In this document: positions 26,120 to 34,892 of the stretch, piece after piece
Layout: every line of letters begins with the position of its first letter
Position numbering within the stretch: position 1 is the first letter of the stretch
Virus record (IMG/VR): IMGVR_UViG_3300033156_000775
Location: 1-64,000 of that record
Origin: a virus
DNA length: 64,000 nt
Reading direction: 5' to 3' (one strand)
The notes under the pieces: generated by a model
The model's input: only the letters and a program-made list of their open reading frames with translations
The model's database searches: none
What the model was told of the DNA's origin: nothing
Program-made: the position numbers and the translations under genes

Positions 26120-27596
26120 GATCTATAGTCTCTACAACAGACCATTTCCCATAAGCTTTCATTCTTGTCCCTTTAGGTTTAATCTTCATCCATTCTAAGT
26201 CCTCACACTTTTTCAATCTAGCTTTGACAGCTTTCTCTTCAGGATACTTCCATATCTCATCAGTGGTGAATAGGTTAAACTCCTGTAGAAAGTCCTGTCC
26301 AGAAACATGGAATCTAAGATCTAAGTGCTTCTTACCACTCTTCTCTGGGAACTCATGGATGTCTAGAACAAATTGCCCTGTAGCCAACTCTGATCCCTCT
26401 TCTTGGCTTAGCTTCTCAAATGTATAGACATCAGCTCCCTTCTCTTCCTGTCTTAGCTCCCATTCTCCCTTAAGCTTCTTTCCCTTAAACTTCAGAGTGA
26501 TGACTTCTTCTCCATCTACTCGTTTAGTCTCATAAGACGCTATTCCCTTATCTATGATTGTGTATTTCCCTACTAGCTCCTTGTTAGGGTTAAAGGGTGT
26601 ATCTGGCTTGGTAGATCCATCGTAGTCCAGCCATTTCCTAGGGACTCTGTCCATCTCATAAGCTCCCATAATCTCATCCTTTAATGGATAGCCATCTAGG
26701 AAGAACCTTCTAACTGACCCTTTACCCTTATCATCTAGCAACAAGTACCATCTGAACTGAGGCATCTGTCTACCAGTCTTTGCCCTTGCCCCGAACCATG
26801 ATGTCAGAGCTAGAGTAAACCTGATATTCTTGGAGAGCAGCTCATTCTTCTTCTTTACATATAACTTTTCCAGCTTGTCAATGTCCTCTTCATCGGACTT
26901 AGTGATCCACTGTAGCCATTTCCTATACTGATCGGTAAAGTTCTCTTTAGCCCAGTCCTTGGGAAATGGGAATGGACATTCCTTAGGTGGCTTCCAGTTC
27001 TCTTTCATGGCTCTATTTGATATTGTATATGGCTCCTGAGTCTTGGGTACCATGAACCTCCACATACGTTCATATTTACCTGGTATGGGCTTCTTAGTCT
27101 GAGGGTCTATCTTAGCTACTTTTATTCCCCTGATCACAATCCTAGTCCAATCCTTGAAATACTTCTTATCCTTAATAAAGTACTCATGGAAGTAAGGCTT
27201 CTGGGCTCCTGTCAGCAATTGTCCCTTAGTTAGGATCTTGAACTCTCCAGCTGCTTCTTCCCCAGCACCTATCTCACCAGGAGCTACCTTACCTTCTACC
27301 TTTAACCACACTAGAGGCTGACGAGCTTTGGTTTCTGCTCTGAAGCCTTTACCAATATTTTCTAGGAACTTCTGTGGAGTATGAGGATCATCCCTAGAAG
27401 CTCCCACTATGGACCACCCTTCGAGGTAGCCATTCACTTTAAACCTGAAGTCTACATGCTCAGAGTCTCCAATATAGTGAGCCTGCATTACAAATGGCTT
27501 AGGCTCAGTGACATACTCCATATACTTGGCTACTAATTCTAAAGCAATATGTTCAGGCACTGATAGCTCATCTAACATGTCTTTAGTAATCAACAA
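26088..27596 (-). CDS. LigD-type 3'-phosphoesterase-like protein, two repeats
   Basis: A 502-residue protein with two segments resembling the phosphoesterase domain of LigD (pattern F-V-x-x-x-H ... H-x-D-x-R-x-x-x-x-G). The first is near residues 35-65 (F-V-M-Q-A-H, H-V-D-F-R-F-K-V-N-G) and the second near 410-440 (F-V-L-D-I-H, H-L-D-L-R-F-H-V-S-G). That family trims ribonucleotides and phosphates from 3' ends before ligation. A DNA ligase lies in the next large gene of the same operon, supporting a break-repair role. The assignment rests on motif spacing only. Confidence 0.6.
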   Translation of the reverse strand: MLITKDMLDELSVPEHIALELVAKYMEYVTEPKPFVMQAHYIGDSEHVDFRFKVNGYLEGWSIVGASRDDPHTPQKFLENIGKGFRAETKARQPLVWLKVEGKVAPGEIGAGEEAAGEFKILTKGQLLTGAQKPYFHEYFIKDKKYFKDWTRIVIRGIKVAKIDPQTKKPIPGKYERMWRFMVPKTQEPYTISNRAMKENWKPPKECPFPFPKDWAKENFTDQYRKWLQWITKSDEEDIDKLEKLYVKKKNELLSKNIRFTLALTSWFGARAKTGRQMPQFRWYLLLDDKGKGSVRRFFLDGYPLKDEIMGAYEMDRVPRKWLDYDGSTKPDTPFNPNKELVGKYTIIDKGIASYETKRVDGEEVITLKFKGKKLKGEWELRQEEKGADVYTFEKLSQEEGSELATGQFVLDIHEFPEKSGKKHLDLRFHVSGQDFLQEFNLFTTDEIWKYPEEKAVKARLKKCEDLEWMKIKPKGTRMKAYGKWSVVETIDHGDIEIREEA

Positions 27597-27610
27597 GTCT
27601 CGAACCTCCT

Positions 27611-27931
27611 CTATGAGATGTAGTCCCTAGCCCTATCCACTTTAACTTTAGATAGCCTGCTACTCATCTCCTCACTCCATTTAATGTCGTACTCTAGGAA
27701 TCCAATTGTTACCTTCTTAAACTCATTGAAGATCTCTTCTAGCTCTTCTAGTTTAAAGTTCTCCATCAATGTAGGGTTGGTTAGCCATGCTTCCCATCCT
27801 GACACTGACCCTATAATTGCATTGGCACAGTGAACTATTGCAGAGATATAGTTTAGTCTGTCCTTGGGATCTAGATTGTTCAGGTAGTCTATCTCCCTGT
27901 TGATCTTGTCTATCCACTTCTTAATCTCCAT
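27611..27931 (-). CDS. small helical protein, unknown
   Basis: A 106-residue helical protein between the ligase gene (overlap 11 bases) and the phosphoesterase-like gene. Highly charged C-terminal half; no motif recognised. Confidence 0.55.
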   Translation of the reverse strand: MEIKKWIDKINREIDYLNNLDPKDRLNYISAIVHCANAIIGSVSGWEAWLTNPTLMENFKLEELEEIFNEFKKVTIGFLEYDIKWSEEMSSRLSKVKVDRARDYIS

Positions 27932-30900
27932 CTGTTTCTACCTCCTCTACAATGTAGTCCGGACTACACTTAGATAATGCTTCCCTCTTATATGACTTGT
28001 ATCCATAATAGTAGGACTTCAAGTACCTGCACCTACGTATGTTTGCTATTGGACATGCTACTGGGAATCGTAGATGCTCAATTTTAAGTAAGGTAAGCTC
28101 TTGATATCTAGGTCTGCCAAATATCTTAAGTAGTGGACAAATGGATTTGTCCTTCCAGAACTCACATAATGGAAGGTCTATAATTACTAGAGGTTCATAA
28201 GCTTCTAGCTCTTCCATAGATAGGGAATGAAGCTTCTCTCTGGATGGAGCAGGTCTAGTACCTAACCTAGCTATACGCTCCACAGTAGTCAAAGTGTCAG
28301 GCTCTTTCTTATCAGGCCTCTTCTCTTTGAAATAGGGGAACATCCAAGTGTACTTGATGCGTCCTCCCTTATCCTCATATTTCCTAATCCTGATTGGCAT
28401 GACTGTAATAATGTCTCCTCTCTTACACTTAACGTTAGTAGCATAGCTACGTCCAATTATAGCATAATGCTTTCCCTTGTATTCAACAATGTTAGATGGC
28501 TGAAACTCTTTAACTCTATTCTCTGGAACTAGATAGACTGAAACATACATGTAGTTCCCTAACGGCTCTCCTGTCTCTCTACGTTTCTTCTCTACCACAT
28601 TCCAGACCATGACATCTAGTTCCTTTAAGTTTTTCAACTTTGCCCATTCATCCACTCTGTTTTCTCCTTTAAACTTAACAGGATAAGTAGATGTAGCAGC
28701 TTTGGCTACTACTCCTTCTGATCCTGGAGCACTTCTCATCTTAGCTACTGCCCTCATAAATTCAGCAGGAGTCTTAGCAAATGTAGACCGGACTACGTCT
28801 AGGTACCTAGCATTTTTAGGTACAACTTTCTTTAGTAGCTTGAATCTTTCTGAGTATGGAAGATCCACTACTGGCTTACCATTATAGTACATGATGTCAT
28901 AGAACACATACACTATCTTATCCTCAAAGTCTGGTGATACTCTTCCTACTGTGATTTGGGCAGTATCTTCACGTTCCATCAAATCCATTTGACGTTTTAT
29001 CTTTGCTGACTTTATGACTTTATTAGGAGGTATCTTAAAAGCTAGCATCTCACCATCTAGGATACAACTGTCACAATTTAGCTTCTCCTTTATCTCCTTA
29101 ACTATATTGGGAAATTGACTAGCCCTATCTCTTTGCCTATCCTCAGTAATTATCTTTACTATGCCCTTGTCCTTGTCTACATGGAGCTGCATCCGTCTTC
29201 CATCGCATTTCTCCTGTACAAAGATCCCTTCATCCAGATAGTCCTTAGCCCATTCTAGATACATCTCCTTAGGATCAAAGAACTCATGTTTCCCAAACCC
29301 TGATTTGGGCTTGGCTCCTATCATAGGTTTACCTACTTTGATTTCTTGAGCTAGCTTCTCTAGTCTGTATGGTCCAAATCCCCTAATCATGAGCTCCTTA
29401 GGCAATGGGTTTAAGCTATATCCATGAATTGGAATGCTGTAACCAATTAATGGGCCATTAGGGTCCCATACGACATGAAGTCGTTTAGATAGCCACTTGG
29501 GATTTAAGCTTTTCAGAGCCACTACTAACCTAGGATCAGGCTTCTGTCTCAATAACAGATCGATGTCGTGATCTTTAGGTATCCTACCTTCATTGACTAA
29601 TCTACCAACTAAGTATGAAGCATAAGGTTCTCCCTTAGTTCTGATTGACCCTATACTCTGGAATGCTCTAATCACATCATCTAGAAGGATATATTCTCCT
29701 TCAGGCTCAGGTATATCTTCAGACATAAATAGCCCTTTAGGTGTTGGATACTCTGACACTTCTAATTCGATAGCTTTCTCCAGTATATTGTCTCCTCTAT
29801 GCTCTTCCCATAGTCCTCTCTTATAGAGCTCTATACCTACGAACACAGCTGCATTATGGATGTTTTCAGGTATTTTCTCAGGAGCGTCAGCTGAATGCTC
29901 AGCCATATTTACTAGCATCTTCCATAGCTCAATTAGATCTTCATCTGATAATCCTATGACATATTGAGGATCAATATCCTCTATCTTCATACCTTCTGGG
30001 AGCTTAAACTCTTCTTCTGTTGTTTCTTTCTCTCTAGCAGCAGGCCAGTGCCATTTAAAATCTTTGTATGGATTGTTCTTTAGAAGATCAGGATAGAAGC
30101 TAAGATGGCTTTCGACTATCATGGCAGCTGCATCATCAAGATACCAGCTGTTTCCAAGCTTGTAATGTGGAAGCTTTAGCCCCATAGCTGCTGTCCGTAG
30201 AGCAAACATTTCAAAGTAGTCCCTTCCAGTATCCACTGCTAACCATTTATATTTCCTAGCTAAGTCTTTAAGAGCTTCAGGTTGAAAGTCTCTTTTCTTC
30301 CATTCATAAATACAGTCTAAGACATTATCATCAAAAGTCGGACTCCCAAATACTCTTCCTAGAGTTTCTTCCTCAGTTATTCCTAGAAATTGAGATAGAT
30401 CTTTAAGCTTCTTAGCTTCGTCTTTCCAGGGTATTGGTTTACCATACTCCTTAATGGCTTTCCTGAAAGCTTCAGCTGCATATTTGGTGTATGTTTCAGG
30501 TCTATTGAACGTGAATCCTCTCTTAACCATTTCAGGTAACAGCTTATGAGCTATGAACCATACCATATCCTCTGGTTTCCAGTGTTCATACTTCTTTCCC
30601 TGTTTCATGTTGCTGTAGTGTCCAAGAGCTAGTCTAAAGTCATCTCCTAGCTGTCTGTCACTGGCCTTTTTAGGATCATATTTCTTGATGTCCATGAAAT
30701 TCCATGTTATAGCTCTATCACATGATGTCCGTTCTACATGTTCCAGTCCTCTAGAGAGCATTTCCATAGCTATTCTATAATGAGCCTTACAACACTCTGA
30801 AAGTAGCTCTCCACATGAATGGTAAACTAAATGGTAATATTCAAGATCCTGATTGCTCATTTCCTTCACAGATAGGAACTTTACATTCTTAGCATCAACG

Positions 30901-33236
30901 AAGACCTGAACTCCTCTGGGTATTTTAACTGGCTTAGGAGCTGGATACTTCTGGAACTTAAAAGCATAAGCGTATAATGGAAATGTCCATTTCCACTTCT
31001 TTACTTCCTCATCTGAAATTCTATGTTCATTTCTTAGCTTGTCAAATTCATCTTTGGATATTTCCCTAGGTTCATCTAGATATATGATTCCATAGCACAG
31101 CTTATCAGAAATAAGGTATAGTGGCTTACCTACATACTTAGTGAACTTCTTATGTTTAACAATTAAAGTCTTCTTTCCTTTCCATATTAATTCTCCATGA
31201 GGCATAGTGAGATAAAGAGCTGCCTCTGGAGGTTTAGCTATTGCCTTAGGAGTTATAGGCTCTACTTCCTCAGGCTTTACCTGTAGCAATTCTCTTTCAC
31301 TCTCAGTTATTAAGTCTTCAACATCATATAAATCTCCATCTCTAGCTACAACAATCTTAACATTGTATTTGTCCTCTAAGGTTTTCAGCTCATCTTGGAG
31401 CTTCTTATCTCCAAGCCTTATAGGCTCAGAATTTCCTGAAAACACCAGCTTGCCATTTCTTTCTACTAGTAGATTCGAGTTGTCTTCTACTTCCACGCAC
31501 CAGACCGTTCCGTGATAATCTTCAAGGTGTATTCCATTATTTTTTCTTGATACATAACCCTTCGCATGGCTGATGTTGTGGTCATAGTATATTTTTGAAT
31601 TTTCTTTAAAGTCAGTCCTTCTATTCACAGCATAACCTAACTTAAGTGTTACTTCCATTAAGTCTTCCGAAAGTTTTGGACAGATAGTCCCAAATGATCT
31701 ACTTTTTCGTTTTCTCCCATCTCCAAGGTAATATGCCTCAAAAAGAGCATGAAGATATTCTGAAGAGAGGTCTTTAATCCATTTTGGAATTTGCTTCCCT
31801 TCCTTTGAAGATCTACCGAATTGGGAAAGAAACGCAACTAAGCCTTGATCTGTAAGGAAAAAGTCACATCCTCGTTTAGAAATACTGTAGTTGATCTTAA
31901 GACGCTCTAATAAATCTTTAACTTCATTAAAAAATATCTTTTGAGTTATCCTGCTAAATTTTGGAACATCGTTTTTCCAATGAGAGGAACCCTCAGCAAG
32001 ATACCATCCAGCTAGCTTCAACGCATCGGCCAAAGGCATCGGAGGAGTATGCTTGCAATTAAAATGTGATTTTTTCCAGTAATCAGAAGTCCTAATCACT
32101 TTTTTCCCTGGTTGTTTCCCACTCCACTTCGCTCTAACTGGGAGATAGCAGTGAAATTTTTTGTAAAGATCTATAGCATAATAGTAATTCCAAGATTCTC
32201 GTTTTTTCTTTGTCACTGCATAGGGAACAGATCCTCGCTTCCATGCATATACTCTGCCTGGTGAGAGTCCAAGCTCTTTTGCTACTTTATAATCACTCAC
32301 TCCTTTCTTTAGCATAGCCATCGCCTTTTCATAGAGAGCTTCTATACTAGGATCTTGTTTAGTTGAAGATGGCAGCTTAGCTAGTACCCTATGATTGGGA
32401 GTTACAAGTAAATCAAGATATTCCGTTTTGAAATGAACCATCAACCCATCATAGCTATATCTAAATTTTCTTAAGATAGGCTTAGCTTCGAGTTCTTCAG
32501 TTTCTTTATTGAAAGACCAAACTAAGTCTCCTATTTTGACTTCGTTAAATGTCTTAATACCATTCGGAGTTACTAGTCGAGTATCTTCTGAGTAGCATCC
32601 TAGATGGGTGAATATGCAAACTCTAACATTAGCATCTCTACACCAAGCCAGCTGAGTACGGATATCAGCATGTCCAATAATAGTTCCTTCATCCTCCTTA
32701 GCTTTTCTTATCAGACCTCCCTTCTTATGTGTGCTTAAGTCTCCAATGTACACTTGGCATCCTTTCAAGTATTTCTCTCTATCATCCTTTCTAAAAGCAG
32801 CTACGTCACTAGCATAGCATATCTTTAGCTTCCCATCACTAATGATCAATGCTACATTTGGAGCTTTAACACTATGATAAATTGGGATTCCAATAGCTGA
32901 AAATGTCCCTAGCTTAAACTTCTTGTTTGGAGTAAATTCTTTCAAGCTTAAATGCTCATAGTCCTGAGATTTATAATACTCAGACTTTAGAGTAAGGCTG
33001 GACAAATATACTGGAACTTTGCTGTTCCTTACTTTCTTAAGTCCCCAGAGATGGTCCGGGTGACTGTGTGAGTTGATGACGTAGCTACATTTAGGGAACT
33101 TCTCAGGTTCATATAGATCTCCAAAGTCTATTAGGAGTCTCTCTCCGTTACTCTCAACTAGAAGAGACGATCTGTTCTTATGACTCTTAGAATAAGTTTC
33201 TACGTATCCTCGTGTCCCTAGGAAATTAAGCTTGAT
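27921..33236 (-). CDS. giant MBL-fold nuclease / nucleotidyltransferase / ATP-dependent DNA ligase with intein
   Basis: The frame extends 77 codons upstream of the first usual start (TTG 33005). It begins at ATC 33236-33234, 8 bases after AGGAGG, giving M-K-L-N-F-L-G-T-R-G and the metal site H-S-H-P-D-H (about residues 56-61) of metallo-beta-lactamase folds. An intein splits this domain after T-H-L-G. A long helical middle follows, then a polymerase-beta-like segment (H-D-I-D-L-L). The ligase domain has K1343 in E-K-C-D-G-R-R, then L-D-G-E-M, E-G-V-V-A-K and E-W-A-K-L-K, and a four-Cys C-terminus. MBL nuclease plus ligase recalls ligase-associated repair operons, here fused. Palindrome copies lie at 27954-27967 and 28793-28806. 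Confidence 0.8.
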   Translation of the reverse strand: MKLNFLGTRGYVETYSKSHKNRSSLLVESNGERLLIDFGDLYEPEKFPKCSYVINSHSHPDHLWGLKKVRNSKVPVYLSSLTLKSEYYKSQDYEHLSLKEFTPNKKFKLGTFSAIGIPIYHSVKAPNVALIISDGKLKICYASDVAAFRKDDREKYLKGCQVYIGDLSTHKKGGLIRKAKEDEGTIIGHADIRTQLAWCRDANVRVCIFTHLGCYSEDTRLVTPNGIKTFNEVKIGDLVWSFNKETEELEAKPILRKFRYSYDGLMVHFKTEYLDLLVTPNHRVLAKLPSSTKQDPSIEALYEKAMAMLKKGVSDYKVAKELGLSPGRVYAWKRGSVPYAVTKKKRESWNYYYAIDLYKKFHCYLPVRAKWSGKQPGKKVIRTSDYWKKSHFNCKHTPPMPLADALKLAGWYLAEGSSHWKNDVPKFSRITQKIFFNEVKDLLERLKINYSISKRGCDFFLTDQGLVAFLSQFGRSSKEGKQIPKWIKDLSSEYLHALFEAYYLGDGRKRKSRSFGTICPKLSEDLMEVTLKLGYAVNRRTDFKENSKIYYDHNISHAKGYVSRKNNGIHLEDYHGTVWCVEVEDNSNLLVERNGKLVFSGNSEPIRLGDKKLQDELKTLEDKYNVKIVVARDGDLYDVEDLITESERELLQVKPEEVEPITPKAIAKPPEAALYLTMPHGELIWKGKKTLIVKHKKFTKYVGKPLYLISDKLCYGIIYLDEPREISKDEFDKLRNEHRISDEEVKKWKWTFPLYAYAFKFQKYPAPKPVKIPRGVQVFVDAKNVKFLSVKEMSNQDLEYYHLVYHSCGELLSECCKAHYRIAMEMLSRGLEHVERTSCDRAITWNFMDIKKYDPKKASDRQLGDDFRLALGHYSNMKQGKKYEHWKPEDMVWFIAHKLLPEMVKRGFTFNRPETYTKYAAEAFRKAIKEYGKPIPWKDEAKKLKDLSQFLGITEEETLGRVFGSPTFDDNVLDCIYEWKKRDFQPEALKDLARKYKWLAVDTGRDYFEMFALRTAAMGLKLPHYKLGNSWYLDDAAAMIVESHLSFYPDLLKNNPYKDFKWHWPAAREKETTEEEFKLPEGMKIEDIDPQYVIGLSDEDLIELWKMLVNMAEHSADAPEKIPENIHNAAVFVGIELYKRGLWEEHRGDNILEKAIELEVSEYPTPKGLFMSEDIPEPEGEYILLDDVIRAFQSIGSIRTKGEPYASYLVGRLVNEGRIPKDHDIDLLLRQKPDPRLVVALKSLNPKWLSKRLHVVWDPNGPLIGYSIPIHGYSLNPLPKELMIRGFGPYRLEKLAQEIKVGKPMIGAKPKSGFGKHEFFDPKEMYLEWAKDYLDEGIFVQEKCDGRRMQLHVDKDKGIVKIITEDRQRDRASQFPNIVKEIKEKLNCDSCILDGEMLAFKIPPNKVIKSAKIKRQMDLMEREDTAQITVGRVSPDFEDKIVYVFYDIMYYNGKPVVDLPYSERFKLLKKVVPKNARYLDVVRSTFAKTPAEFMRAVAKMRSAPGSEGVVAKAATSTYPVKFKGENRVDEWAKLKNLKELDVMVWNVVEKKRRETGEPLGNYMYVSVYLVPENRVKEFQPSNIVEYKGKHYAIIGRSYATNVKCKRGDIITVMPIRIRKYEDKGGRIKYTWMFPYFKEKRPDKKEPDTLTTVERIARLGTRPAPSREKLHSLSMEELEAYEPLVIIDLPLCEFWKDKSICPLLKIFGRPRYQELTLLKIEHLRFPVACPIANIRRCRYLKSYYYGYKSYKREALSKCSPDYIVEEVETDGD
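27954..27967. repeat. palindrome core, exact copy 8
   Basis: Exact core with full flanks; encodes the K-C-S-P-D-Y near the C-terminus of the ligase protein. Confidence 0.95.
28793..28806. repeat. palindrome core, one-mismatch copy in coding sequence
   Basis: GTAGACCGGACTAC, encoding V-V-R-S-T in the ligase adenylation domain on the minus strand. Confidence 0.8.
31431..32597 (-). mobile_element. intein in MBL domain (389 residues, LAGLIDADG type)
   Basis: Starts C-Y-S-E-D-T-R-L-V (block A), ends V-F-S-G-N followed by extein Ser. Removing it joins F-T-H-L-G to S-E-P-I-R-L-G. It contains two LAGLIDADG-like helices (L-A-G-W-Y-L-A-E-G, Y-L-G-D-G) and an HTH-like segment. The usual penultimate His is Gly. 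Confidence 0.85.
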
Positions 33237-33258
33237 TGTTTATTCCTCCTAGCTATAT

Positions 33259-33272
33259 GTAGTCCGGACTAC
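33259..33272. repeat. palindrome core, exact copy 9
   Basis: Exact core with ATGTAG...CTACACTTT, in the gap between the neck gene and the ligase gene, just upstream of the latter's ribosome site. Confidence 0.95.
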
Positions 33273-33275
33273 ACT

Positions 33276-34184
33276 TTAATAGTCAGCTGACATCCTATAT
33301 TTAAAATTAAACCTTATAGCCCTTGAAAGCTTGTTTTCATCTATAACAGCTATAGGTGTGAATCTCCCAGGATCTAAAATCCTAATGTTAGATAGGCTTG
33401 TCCTAGAGCTGAATAGGACTCTGTCACATAGTGAGATTAGATCATCAAGCTCATCTTGATAGAGGCTATAGACCACTATAGCTCCCTGAAGGATATATTC
33501 TGAGTATGATCTGTCTATCCATCTAGAATCAACTCTAGGCCTATCAACAATATCAACTGCAATTCTTGGGTAATTGTGTAAACTCAAATCCATACGGGGG
33601 TACTCACTGTATATCCAACCCCTAACAGCAAAGTTAAAGTACAAATCTACATTCAATGGGCTCCATGTGCCACCTTCTTCCTTGTTATAAGCTGTCCCCA
33701 CAAGATAATGAGTATCTACCGAGTCTCTCCCTATAGAGAAATAATCCACAGTTGAAGCAGTGTTCTTAGGCTCAAATACCAGCCAGTATGAAGTTTTAGA
33801 CCCTAGCATACTTGAAATTTTCAAGCTAGTAGAAACTGTAGATAGGGAAGTTGGTATGCTAGCTGCTGGAATAGATGAACTAGCTAATGTAGATCCAGAT
33901 GGCTGTCCATTAGAATCTGTTTGTAGGCTCACTACGATACCTGTATCTGGGCTTCCATATTTCCTAGCTTTGAATGTTACTGGAATAGTGTAAGAGTATG
34001 GGCTTGCTTTAGAGTAGCATTTAGAGTATGGAGTTATAGATTCAGCAAATGAAACATTAATTGTACTTCCAGCTGAGATAGTGGACATACCTGCCTCTAC
34101 AGTTCCATAGAGACACCTAGAATACAAATGGTCTCTAAGCTCATCTCTAATGATATTCTTTAAGCTGTTAAGGTTAAATGGCAT
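33276..34184 (-). CDS. neck/tail terminator-like protein with inserted beta domain
   Basis: A 302-residue protein. The ends resemble a tail-terminator/neck protein (N-terminal L-K-N-I-I-R-D-E-L, C-terminal Y-P-R-I-A-V-D-I-V-D-R ... L-Q-G-A-I-V-V-Y-S). The middle (about residues 25-185) is a Ser/Thr-rich beta sandwich of the type seen in carbohydrate-binding modules. It is the fourth gene in the MCP-connector-neck series. The inserted sandwich would make a surface decoration at the neck. Confidence 0.6.
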   Translation of the reverse strand: MPFNLNSLKNIIRDELRDHLYSRCLYGTVEAGMSTISAGSTINVSFAESITPYSKCYSKASPYSYTIPVTFKARKYGSPDTGIVVSLQTDSNGQPSGSTLASSSIPAASIPTSLSTVSTSLKISSMLGSKTSYWLVFEPKNTASTVDYFSIGRDSVDTHYLVGTAYNKEEGGTWSPLNVDLYFNFAVRGWIYSEYPRMDLSLHNYPRIAVDIVDRPRVDSRWIDRSYSEYILQGAIVVYSLYQDELDDLISLCDRVLFSSRTSLSNIRILDPGRFTPIAVIDENKLSRAIRFNFKYRMSADY

Positions 34185-34186
34185 AG

Positions 34187-34522
34187 CTATATCCTCTCCA
34201 ATAACCTTAAGATGTTATCTACAATTAAGGACCTAACTTCCTCCTTACTTTCGTATGCTATCTCTTCAAAGATGGAGTATAAAGATACTGGTTTAACCCT
34301 CCTGCCATAAACCCTACCTTGCCTAGAGGATTCTCTGAGTGTTGTCCGTCTAGACCTGATTACACCTCTCCATGGACGTGTCCTACCCTTGACTTCGTGC
34401 CCTATAGTTACATAGTCTGGGCCTCTTCTAACAACCAGGTTTGCATATGGAGGAGCTCTTGCTTCTAGCTTAGGGACTATAATGTTGTTAGCTGCCTCTT
34501 CCATAGCTGTAATCCTAAACAT
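34187..34522 (-). CDS. neck/tail-completion protein
   Basis: A 111-residue very basic protein in the order capsid-connector-closure-this-terminator. That is the place of HK97 gp10-like neck proteins; sequence identity with that family is not evident. It starts 2 bases from the following gene and 4 from the preceding. Confidence 0.55.
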   Translation of the reverse strand: MFRITAMEEAANNIIVPKLEARAPPYANLVVRRGPDYVTIGHEVKGRTRPWRGVIRSRRTTLRESSRQGRVYGRRVKPVSLYSIFEEIAYESKEEVRSLIVDNILRLLERI

Positions 34523-34526
34523 TTCG

Positions 34527-34892
34527 TTACTCCCCTGACGAAATCTTGACTAAAATGGCTTCCCGAATGTCCACTGAATCTTTATGGTAGTGGTTAATTA
34601 TCTCTCTAACCTCAGTCTCAACATTGTCAGGGAGCACTACTCTGTCGTTGACACTTATAGTTACTGTACCAGAAAACAGTGCTGAGTAGTCTCCCTCTAG
34701 TCCTACTCCAAACATATTCCATACTTCACGCATTCCCCTAGTAGGAGTGACCCATGCCTTAGCTCTTAAAGTGTCAGAGTACGAGTCACTGGTAACGATC
34801 CCTTCAGAATCAGTGGACAATGATCTACGGTATATAGTGACATTCTGTCCAAACAGCTCTATCAGCTTCTCAGTTGGATATTGAAGACTCAT
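34527..34892 (-). CDS. head-closure/stopper protein
   Basis: A 121-residue beta-rich protein (V-T-I-Y-R-R-S, R-A-K-A-W-V-T-P, D-R-V-V-L-P-D) matching the small head-tail joining proteins of siphoviruses. It overlaps the connector gene by 4 bases. Confidence 0.65.
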   Translation of the reverse strand: MSLQYPTEKLIELFGQNVTIYRRSLSTDSEGIVTSDSYSDTLRAKAWVTPTRGMREVWNMFGVGLEGDYSALFSGTVTISVNDRVVLPDNVETEVREIINHYHKDSVDIREAILVKISSGE

